DNA from: Comamonadaceae bacterium
GTDB lineage: Bacteria > Pseudomonadota > Gammaproteobacteria > Burkholderiales > Burkholderiaceae_C
Reading direction: 5' to 3'
Assembly (NCBI GenBank): GCA_947454695.1
Contig: CANGMW010000011.1
Location: 1 to 21,685, forward strand
Length of the DNA: 21,685 bases
In this document: one piece after another, positions 1 to 5,700 of the stretch
Layout of the letters: each line of letters starts with the position of its first letter
Numbering within the stretch: position 1 is the first letter of the stretch
The notes under the pieces: model-generated
What the model was told of the DNA's origin: nothing
The model's database searches: none
Seen by the model: the letters and a program-made list of their open reading frames with translations, nothing else
Made by a program: the position numbers and the translations under genes

Positions 1-1
1 A

Positions 2-832
2 ATCGGCGAGAGTCTGTGGAACTTCGACTCCAGTGAAGCCTACTGGCGTGCCTTTGCAGCAGGTCTGGGCAACACCTTGCGGGTGGCACTCCTGGGCATC
101 GTGCTGACCACGCTCTTAGGCACGCTGCTGGGCGTGGGCCGTTTTTCGCGCAGCATCCTGGTGCGTGGCTTATGCAGCGCGTATGTGGAAGTGTTCCGCA
201 ACATCCCGCTGCTGCTGCAATTGCTGATGTGGTACCTGCTCTTCACCGAGCTCTTGCCGGGCATTGACGCGGCCTGGCAGGCCGGGCCTTTTTTCCTGAG
301 CAAAGGCGGGCTGAACTTTCCCATTCTGGGGGTGTCGGTTTGGGACGGCTTGAGTGGCAGCGCGCCGTGGGTCGTGGACTGGCCCGTTAAAGGCGAGTTT
401 TCGGTGGAGCACGGCGGCGCACTCACGCCTGAATTTTTAGCCTTGCTCCTGGGCCTGACGGTCTACACCGCCGCCTTTGTGGCGGAGGTGGTGCGCGCCG
501 GCATTCAGTCCGTGGCCAAAGGTCAGCAAGAAGCGGCGGCCGCGCTGGGCCTGCGCCGTGCGCTAAGCCTGCGTCTGGTCGTGCTGCCCCAAGCCCTGCG
601 CGCCATCATCCCGCCAATGACCAACCAGTACCTGAACCTCACGAAAAACTCCTCACTCGCCGTGGCGATTGGCTACCCCGACCTGCTCTCGATTGCCAAC
701 ACCGCGATCAATCAGACCGGGCGCGCGCTGGAATGCATCTCGGTGGTGATGGCGGTGTACCTGTGCACGTCGCTGGTCACATCGTTTTTGATGAACCACT
801 TCAACCAGCGCGCGGCGCTCAAGTCGCGGTGA
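2..832 (+). CDS. aapQ: General L-amino-acid ABC transporter permease AapQ/BztB-type (5'-truncated)
   Basis: This is an inner-membrane permease of the polar amino-acid ABC importer family (HisM/GlnP type). With its partner permease it forms the channel that moves amino acids from a periplasmic binding protein into the cytoplasm. The frame is open from base 2, so the start lies left of the window; the TTG at 77 is internal. The visible part begins in the usual pre-TM segment (NTLRVALLGIVL) and keeps the family block AYVEVFRNIPLLLQL. The EAA loop of BPD permeases is present near 530-610 (EAAAALGLRRALSLRLVVLPQ), where the ATPase docks. A soluble insert between TM segments around 290-430 (ending just before TPEFLALLLGL) is typical of AapQ/BztB and absent from short HisM proteins. 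It ends 4 bases before the next permease gene, which indicates an operon. Substrate is inferred from the family, not shown. Confidence 0.93.
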   Translation: MGESLWNFDSSEAYWRAFAAGLGNTLRVALLGIVLTTLLGTLLGVGRFSRSILVRGLCSAYVEVFRNIPLLLQLLMWYLLFTELLPGIDAAWQAGPFFLSKGGLNFPILGVSVWDGLSGSAPWVVDWPVKGEFSVEHGGALTPEFLALLLGLTVYTAAFVAEVVRAGIQSVAKGQQEAAAALGLRRALSLRLVVLPQALRAIIPPMTNQYLNLTKNSSLAVAIGYPDLLSIANTAINQTGRALECISVVMAVYLCTSLVTSFLMNHFNQRAALKSR

Positions 833-836
833 GCCG

Positions 837-1934
837 ATGAACACGCCACACGCTTTCATCGCCGCACGAGCCGCCCCGCCCCGTCCCCGCGGTGTGTGGC
901 ACAAGTGCCGTGAACATCTGTGGCCGGATGTGCCTACCGGCCTGGCCAGTGCACTGCTGGCGTGCCTGCTGATCAGCCTGGCCGTGCCCCTCGTCGACTG
1001 GGCTTTTCTGCGTGCCGTGTGGCAGCCCCAGGTGCAGGACTGCCGCGCCGAACAAGCCGGGGCCTGCTGGGGCGTGGTGGCTGAAAAATTTCGCTTCATC
1101 CTCTTGGGTCGTTTCCCTCAGGACGAGTCGTGGCGCGCGCTGAGCGCCACCGGCTTGCTGCTGGGGCTGGTCGCGCTCAGTGCCCTGCGCGCATTGTGGA
1201 AAGCCTGGCTGCCGCTCTTGTGGGTGGCGGTGTTGGCCGTGTTTGCCTTGCTGATGGGCGGCGGCATGGCGGGCCTGAGCGCGGTGAGCACCGACCGCTG
1301 GGGTGGTTTGCCTTTGACGCTGCTTTTGTCCACCGTGTCCATCGTGCTGGCGTTTCCGCTGGCGGTTCTTGTGGCCTTGGGGCGATGCTCTGAGCTTCCG
1401 GCGCTGCGCAGTGTGTGCACGGTGTATGTGGAACTGGTGCGCGGTGTGCCGCTGGTGAGCGTGCTGTTCATGGCCTCGTTTTTATTTCCCTTGTTCATGC
1501 CGCAGGGCCTGTCCATCGATGTGCTGGTGCGCGTGCTGGCCGGCATCACGCTGTTTGCAGCGGCCTACATGGCCGAGGTGGTGCGTGCCGGTTTGCAGTC
1601 GGTGCCTAAAGGCCAAACGGAAGCGGCCGCCACACTGGGCTTGAATTATTGGCAAACCCAAACCCAAGTGGTCTTGCCGCAAGCGCTCACCATCGTGCTG
1701 CCGGGTTTGGTGAACAACGTGATCGGTATTTTCAAAGACACCTCCTTGGTGACCATCGTGAGCCTGTATGAACTCACCGGCTCGCTGTCACTGGCACTGA
1801 ACTCCGACGCCGACTGGCGCCCGTTCAAGTTAGAGGCTTATGTGTTCATCGCCCTGATTTATTTTGTATTCTGCTTTGCCCTGTCCCGCTACAGCCTGCA
1901 TGTGGAGCGGCAACGCCTGCAGTCGCAACGTTGA
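837..1934 (+). CDS. aapM: General L-amino-acid ABC transporter permease AapM/BztC-type
   Basis: This is the second integral-membrane subunit of the amino-acid importer, 365 aa. It has an N-terminal cytoplasmic stretch, a first TM segment around residues 38-58, a periplasmic loop (about 60-95), and then the conserved BPD permease core. The core carries the block YVELVRGVPLVSVLFM, and the EAA loop begins near residue 262 (EAAATLGLNYWQTQTQVVLPQ). The extra N-terminal TM region and a length near 365-385 aa separate AapM/BztC from the shorter HisQ-like permeases. The ATG at 837 follows the aapQ stop by 4 bases, so translation is probably coupled; no strong Shine-Dalgarno is visible. The aapP gene begins 18 bases after its stop. 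Family assignment is firm. The exact amino-acid range (broad L-amino acids as in Rhizobium Aap, or Glu/Gln/Asp/Asn as in Rhodobacter Bzt) cannot be read from sequence. Confidence 0.94.
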   Translation: MNTPHAFIAARAAPPRPRGVWHKCREHLWPDVPTGLASALLACLLISLAVPLVDWAFLRAVWQPQVQDCRAEQAGACWGVVAEKFRFILLGRFPQDESWRALSATGLLLGLVALSALRALWKAWLPLLWVAVLAVFALLMGGGMAGLSAVSTDRWGGLPLTLLLSTVSIVLAFPLAVLVALGRCSELPALRSVCTVYVELVRGVPLVSVLFMASFLFPLFMPQGLSIDVLVRVLAGITLFAAAYMAEVVRAGLQSVPKGQTEAAATLGLNYWQTQTQVVLPQALTIVLPGLVNNVIGIFKDTSLVTIVSLYELTGSLSLALNSDADWRPFKLEAYVFIALIYFVFCFALSRYSLHVERQRLQSQR

Positions 1935-1946
1935 TCTATTTCCATT

Positions 1947-1978
1947 GACCCCATGAGCGACCCCATGAACGACCCCAT
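1947..1978 (+). repeat. In-frame 12-bp tandem repeat spanning the aapP start
   Basis: The unit GACCCCATGARC occurs at 1947-1958 and 1959-1970, with the first eight bases again at 1971-1978. Two of the units contain an ATG in the aapP frame, so the gene has two start codons (1953 and 1965) in the same local context, GACCCC then ATG. No Shine-Dalgarno is obvious before either. The repeat encodes the S-D-P-M / N-D-P start of the protein. It most likely arose by slippage and does not disturb the frame. Confidence 0.75.
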
Positions 1979-2717
1979 CATCCGTTTCGAGCGCGTCAAC
2001 AAATGGTTTGGCCAGGGCCAGCAGGCGCACCATGTACTGCGCGACATTGACTTGTCGGTCGCGAGTGGCGAACGCATCGTGGTCTGCGGCCCCTCGGGCT
2101 CGGGCAAATCCACGCTGATCCGTTGCATCAACCGTTTGGAAGAACACCAGAGCGGGCGCTTGTGGGTGGACGGCGTGGAACTGAACGACGACATGCAGGT
2201 GGTGGACGCCGTGCGCCGCAAAGTTGGCATGGTGTTTCAGCAGTTCAATTTATTCCCGCACTTGAGCGTGCTGGATAACCTCACGCTCTCGCCGATCTGG
2301 GTGGGCAAACTCTCCCAACGCGAAGCACAGGACAAAGCCATGGCGCAACTGGAGCGCGTGCGCATTGCCGACCAGGCGCACAAGTTCCCCCTGCAGCTCT
2401 CCGGCGGCCAGCAGCAGCGGGTGGCGATTGCGCGGGCTCTGTGCCTCACACCACAGATCATGCTGTTCGATGAGCCCACCTCGGCGCTGGATCCGGAGAT
2501 GATCAAGGAAGTGCTGGACGTGATGATCGAACTGGCCGATCAAGGCATGACCATGCTGTGCGTGACCCATGAAATGGGCTTTGCGCGTGCGGCTGCTGAC
2601 CGAGTCATCTTCATGGACGAGGGGCAGATTGTGGAAGACAGCACGCCTGCGGCCTTCTTCTCGCAAGCCCAACACCCGCGCAGCCGCGAGTTTCTGTCCA
2701 AGATTTTGGGGCACTGA
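1953..2717 (+). CDS. aapP: General L-amino-acid ABC transporter ATP-binding protein AapP/GlnQ-type
   Basis: This is the cytoplasmic ATPase that powers the importer, 254 aa, a normal length for the family. Motifs in order: Walker A GPSGSGKST (46-54), Q-loop FQQFNLFPHL (95-104), ABC signature LSGGQQQR (149-156), Walker B IMLFDE (169-174) with catalytic Glu174, D-loop SALD (177-180) and switch His206 in THEMGFA. The C-terminus (FLSKILGH) is nearly the same as that of Rhizobium AapP, and phrases such as NRLEEHQSG and SPIWVGK are AapP-like. The start at 1953 is chosen as the first ATG; Met5 at 1965 is an equally placed alternative because of a tandem repeat. It is the last recognisable transporter gene in the aapQMP run, and the binding protein AapJ is expected off the left edge. 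Confidence 0.96.
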   Translation: MSDPMNDPIIRFERVNKWFGQGQQAHHVLRDIDLSVASGERIVVCGPSGSGKSTLIRCINRLEEHQSGRLWVDGVELNDDMQVVDAVRRKVGMVFQQFNLFPHLSVLDNLTLSPIWVGKLSQREAQDKAMAQLERVRIADQAHKFPLQLSGGQQQRVAIARALCLTPQIMLFDEPTSALDPEMIKEVLDVMIELADQGMTMLCVTHEMGFARAAADRVIFMDEGQIVEDSTPAAFFSQAQHPRSREFLSKILGH

Positions 2718-2737
2718 AAGGCCCCGCGGTTCTTGCG

Positions 2738-2743
2738 CATAAT
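2738..2743 (+). promoter_or_regulatory. Candidate -10 element just upstream of the peptidase gene
   Basis: CATAAT lies 7 bases before the ATG at 2751. If it is a real -10, transcription would start at or beside the start codon and give a leaderless mRNA. No Shine-Dalgarno precedes this ATG, which fits. The -35 position (about 2715-2720, TGAAAG) is a poor match. The gene could equally be read through from aapP, whose stop is 33 bases upstream. Tentative. Confidence 0.3.
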
Positions 2744-2750
2744 CCGCCCC

Positions 2751-3764
2751 ATGAACCCAAGCTTGAGCCCTAGCCTATTCCCCGGTGCCATCACCGATGT
2801 CGCCGGGCTGGAGGTGGGCCACTTTACCCATTCGCTGCGCCCCACCGGTTGCTCTGTGGTGCTGGCCCGCGCAGGCGCTGTGGCCGGCGTGGATGTGCGC
2901 GGCGCCGCACCCGGCACCCGAGAGACCGATCTGCTCGACCCGGTGAACCTGGTGCAACAGGTGCACGCCATCACCCTCAGTGGCGGCAGTGCCTGGGGGC
3001 TGGATGCCGCCAGCGGTGTGATGCGCTGGCTGGAAGAACAAGGCATTGGCCTGCCCACGCCCTACGGCCAAGTGCCGATCGTGCCGGGTGCGGTGTTGTT
3101 CGATCTGGGGGTGGGTGACGCCCGCATCCGCCCGGACGCCCAAGCCGGCCATCAGGCTTGTGTGAACGCCAGCGCCCGGGCACCCGCCCAAGGCAGTGTG
3201 GGCGTGGGTGCAGGCGCGCTGGTGGGCAAGTTGTTGGGCATGGCGCGCGCCATGAAGGGCGGCGTGGGCAGCGCCTCACTCACCGTCAACGGCGTCACCG
3301 TGGGCGCGATGGTCGCCTGCAATGCGGTGGGCGATGTGCGGCACCACGAGACAGGCCAGTGGCTGGCGGGCGCTCGCAACGCCGAGGGCACGGCCCTGAT
3401 GAACACGCAAGCGGCTTTGCTGCAAGGACAATCGCCCCAAGCCTTGCTGGCCGGCACCAACACGACCATCGGGGTGATTGCCACCAACGCCACGCTCAGC
3501 AAAGCGCAAGCCAAGCGACTGGCGCAGGTTGGACACGATGGGCTGGCGCGCACGATCTACCCGGTCCACACCCAACTCGATGGCGACACCCTGTTCGCGC
3601 TGGCCACGGGTCAGCACAGCGACGCGCCCGACATGCTGCTGCTTTGTACGCTGGCCGCGGAAGTGACGGCCCGTGCCGTGGTGAATGCGGTGATGAGCGC
3701 GCACAGCTTGCAGGTGGGAGCGCAGCACTGGCCTGCTGCCTCGGAGCTGAGTGCAGCGGCTTAA
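2751..3764 (+). CDS. P1-family (S58, DmpA/NylC-like) self-processing peptidase/amidohydrolase
   Basis: The product is about 337 aa from ATG 2751; an in-frame TTG at 2733 would add six residues and is less likely. Family hallmarks are the opening GAITDVAGLEVGHFTHS, the block DLLDPVNLVQQVHAITLSGGSAWGLDAASGVMRWLEE, and the centre NTTIGVIATNATLSKAQAKRLA. By analogy with DmpA and NylC, the chain should cleave itself before a Ser/Thr to expose an N-terminal nucleophile. Here the best candidate is Asn237|Thr238 (start at 2751) in GTNTTIG. Relatives act as L-aminopeptidase/D-amidase-esterases, beta-peptidyl aminopeptidases or nylon-oligomer hydrolases. No signal peptide is visible, so it is probably cytoplasmic. 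It follows aapP by 33 bases on the same strand and may share its transcript, which would suit hydrolysis of imported peptides or amides (inference). Substrate unknown. Confidence 0.9.
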   Translation: MNPSLSPSLFPGAITDVAGLEVGHFTHSLRPTGCSVVLARAGAVAGVDVRGAAPGTRETDLLDPVNLVQQVHAITLSGGSAWGLDAASGVMRWLEEQGIGLPTPYGQVPIVPGAVLFDLGVGDARIRPDAQAGHQACVNASARAPAQGSVGVGAGALVGKLLGMARAMKGGVGSASLTVNGVTVGAMVACNAVGDVRHHETGQWLAGARNAEGTALMNTQAALLQGQSPQALLAGTNTTIGVIATNATLSKAQAKRLAQVGHDGLARTIYPVHTQLDGDTLFALATGQHSDAPDMLLLCTLAAEVTARAVVNAVMSAHSLQVGAQHWPAASELSAAA

Positions 3765-3848
3765 TCAACGGCAAACTACAAACGCCGTGTGGGCCAATAT
3801 CTACGGCAATCAAAATACGCCGGGGTCACTCGGACACTACGCAGAGAT

Positions 3849-3880
3849 AAAAAAGCGCTGTGTCCGCTCGGACTCAACGC
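3849..3880 (-). terminator. Second (distal) intrinsic terminator downstream of ettA
   Basis: On the minus strand a 26-nt hairpin (3880 to 3855), identical to the proximal one, is followed by six T residues (3854-3849). It lies 40 bases beyond the first terminator. Hairpin plus U-tract is textbook form. On the plus strand the hairpin is followed by AGAAATAAAA, not T, so it should act mainly on leftward transcripts from ettA. Confidence 0.8.
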
Positions 3881-3886
3881 AGAAAT

Positions 3887-3920
3887 AAAAAAAAGCGCTG
3901 TGTCCGCTCGGACTCAACGC
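3887..3920 (-). terminator. First (proximal) intrinsic terminator downstream of ettA
   Basis: On the minus strand, 3920 to 3895 folds as a stem with closing GCG/CGC, a G-T wobble, T-A and G-C pairs, one A-A mismatch, then GTCC/GGAC around a GAGC loop. Eight T residues follow directly (3894-3887). It starts 29 bases after the ettA stop codon. With the neighbouring copy it forms a tandem double terminator. Confidence 0.85.
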
Positions 3921-3948
3921 TTTGGGCCCAAGAGCGTGCGCCCTGGCC

Positions 3949-5610
3949 TTACTTGAGCGCCTTGAAGCGCACGCGGTGCGGCTTGGCGCCCTCTTCACCC
4001 AAACGCTTTTTCTTGTCGGCCTCGTACTCCTGGTAGTTGCCGTCGAAGAAGCGCCACTGGCTGTCGCCTTCAGCGGCCAGGATGTGGGTGCAGATGCGGT
4101 CCAGGAACCAGCGGTCGTGGCTGATGACCATGATGGAGCCGGCAAACTCGAGCAACGCATCTTCCAGCGCACGCAGGGTCTCCACGTCCAAGTCGTTGGA
4201 CGGCTCGTCCAGCAGCAACACGTTGCCGCCGGCAATCAAGGTCTTGGCCAGGTGCAAGCGACCGCGCTCACCGCCGGACAAAGTGCCCACGCGCTTTTGT
4301 TGGTCGCCGCCGTTGAAGTTGAAGCGGCCGCAATACGCGCGGCTGGGCATCTGGAATTTGCCCACGGTCAGGATGTCCAGGCCGCCTGAGACATCTTCCC
4401 AAACCGTTTTTTCATTCGAGAGGTCATCACGCGTCTGGTCCACAAAGGCCATCTGCACGGTCTTGCCGATGTTCACCTCGCCGCTGTCAGGCGTTTCCTT
4501 GCCGGCAATCATTTTGAACAGCGTGGACTTGCCCGCGCCGTTGGGGCCGATGATGCCCACAATCGCGCCGGCGGGCACCTTGAAAGTCAGGTTGTCGATG
4601 AGCACGCGGTCGCCAAAGGATTTGCTCACACCCTTGAACTCGATGACTTCATTACCCAGGCGCTCGGCCACCGGAATGAAAATCTCCTGGGTCTCGTTGC
4701 GCTTTTGGTATTCGAAATCGGACAATTCTTCAAAGCGGGCCAGACGTGCCTTGCTCTTGGCCTGTCGGCCTTTGGGGTTCTGACGCGCCCACTCCAGCTC
4801 TTTCTTCATGGCCTTGGTACGGGCGTCTTCGGTCTTTTGCTCCTGCTCCAGACGTGCTTCTTTTTGCTCCAACCACAGCGAGTAGTTGCCCTTGTAGGGG
4901 ATGCCGTGGCCACGGTCGAGTTCCAAAATCCACTCGGCCGCGTTGTCCAAAAAGTAGCGGTCGTGGGTGATGGCCACCACGGTGCCGGAAAAGCGCGCGA
5001 GGAACTGCTCCAGCCAGTCCACCGATTCGGCGTCCAAGTGGTTGGTGGGCTCGTCGAGCAAAAGCATGTCGGGCTTGGAGAGCAGCAAGCGGCACAAGGC
5101 CACACGGCGTTTTTCACCGCCGGAGAGTTTGCCGATCACCGCATCCCAGGGCGGCAGGCGCAGGGCGTCGGCAGCGATTTCGAGCTGATGGTCGTCGCCG
5201 CCACCGGCCGTGGCGATGATGGCTTCGAGCTGGGCTTGCTCGGCGGCCAGCGCGTCAAAGTCGGCGTTCTCGTCAGCGTAGGCGGCGTAAACCTCTTCCA
5301 GACGGGCCTGCGCAGCCTTGGCTTCACCCATGCCGCCTTCAACGGCCTCACGCACGGTCTCGGTGGCCTCGAGTTGCGGCTCCTGCGGCAAGTAGCCGAT
5401 CTTGAGCCCACTCATGGGAATGGCTTCGCCTTCGAACTCTTTGTCCACGCCGGCCATGATTTTGAGCAGGGTGGATTTACCCGAGCCGTTCAGGCCGAGC
5501 ACGCCGATCTTGGCGCCGGGGAAAAAGCTCAGGGAAATGTCTTTGAGAATATGGCGCTTGGGCGGCACGATCTTGCCGAGGCGATTCATGGAGAAAACGT
5601 ATTGAGCCAT
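3949..5610 (-). CDS. ettA: Energy-dependent translational throttle protein EttA (ABC-F)
   Basis: This is a ribosome-binding ABC-F ATPase, 553 aa, that senses the ATP/ADP ratio and gates entry of the 70S initiation complex into elongation by binding the E site. Domain order is standard: ABC1 with Walker A GLNGSGKST (39-47), the Arm insertion (about 95-135), signature LSGGE (162-166), Walker B MLLLDEPTNHLD (182-193, catalytic Glu187). The PtIM linker follows at about 240-305 (ARTKAMKKELEWARQ, then a basic KGRQAKSKARLARFEEL). ABC2 has Walker A GPNGAGKST (355-363), signature LSGGE (444-448) and LLLDEPSNDLD (465-475, Glu469). The opening MAQYVFSMNRLGKIVPPKRHIL is diagnostic of EttA rather than Uup or YheS. 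No membrane segments. The DUF1631 gene lies 90 bases upstream on the same strand, but ettA has its own candidate promoter and ends in a double terminator. Confidence 0.98.
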   Translation of the reverse strand: MAQYVFSMNRLGKIVPPKRHILKDISLSFFPGAKIGVLGLNGSGKSTLLKIMAGVDKEFEGEAIPMSGLKIGYLPQEPQLEATETVREAVEGGMGEAKAAQARLEEVYAAYADENADFDALAAEQAQLEAIIATAGGGDDHQLEIAADALRLPPWDAVIGKLSGGEKRRVALCRLLLSKPDMLLLDEPTNHLDAESVDWLEQFLARFSGTVVAITHDRYFLDNAAEWILELDRGHGIPYKGNYSLWLEQKEARLEQEQKTEDARTKAMKKELEWARQNPKGRQAKSKARLARFEELSDFEYQKRNETQEIFIPVAERLGNEVIEFKGVSKSFGDRVLIDNLTFKVPAGAIVGIIGPNGAGKSTLFKMIAGKETPDSGEVNIGKTVQMAFVDQTRDDLSNEKTVWEDVSGGLDILTVGKFQMPSRAYCGRFNFNGGDQQKRVGTLSGGERGRLHLAKTLIAGGNVLLLDEPSNDLDVETLRALEDALLEFAGSIMVISHDRWFLDRICTHILAAEGDSQWRFFDGNYQEYEADKKKRLGEEGAKPHRVRFKALK

Positions 5611-5625
5611 TGCGGTGATTTTTCT

Positions 5626-5646
5626 GCGGGTAAAACCCGCATTATC
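5626..5646 (-). promoter_or_regulatory. Candidate ettA -10 element abutting a perfect inverted repeat
   Basis: On the minus strand GATAAT (5646-5641) is a good -10 hexamer about 30 bases before the ettA ATG. It directly adjoins a perfect inverted repeat, GCGGGT-TTT-ACCCGC (5640-5626), so the predicted transcription start falls inside the repeat. The repeat could be an operator or a short 5'-UTR hairpin. No convincing -35 hexamer is seen 17 bases upstream. A second reading is that it is a weak terminator for the upstream gene, but no T-tract follows. Confidence 0.35.
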
Positions 5647-5700
5647 GGTGCTGCGCCCACTGCCTGGCCAGACAGATGATCAAAGTGTCTTGAAATTGGC

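Larger units (their letters stand above)
3768..3920. repeat. Tandem array of degenerate hairpin units between convergent genes
   Basis: The gap between the peptidase stop and the ettA stop is made largely of repeats with a 35-40 base period. Two units are almost identical: 3840-3880 and 3878-3920 share a perfect 26-base hairpin sequence, differ by one base in the adjoining CGCAGAGAT/CGCAGAAAT, and differ by two A residues in the A-tract. A more diverged unit ends at 3848; its 22 bases at 3827-3848 match 3865-3886 with four mismatches. Further left, 3768-3787 and 3803-3822 are related to each other (16 of 20 identical), each of the form ACGGC, A-rich spacer, GCCG. The array reads as successive duplications of a terminator-like element, with the copies nearest ettA youngest or best conserved. 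Confidence 0.75.

Noticed and set aside
3839..3920. Short direct repeats considered as a CRISPR array
   Set aside because: There are no unique spacers of regular length between copies; the copies abut each other, fold as terminators with T-tracts, and no cas gene is present.
3917..3937. Bulged stem-loop ACGCTTTGGGCCC... right after the ettA stop
   Set aside because: It pairs well but has no T-tract and overlaps the stronger proximal terminator hairpin, so I did not list it separately.
4705..5679. 324-codon plus-strand frame opposite ettA
   Set aside because: Antisense shadow of ettA, with composition typical of reversed GC-rich coding sequence.
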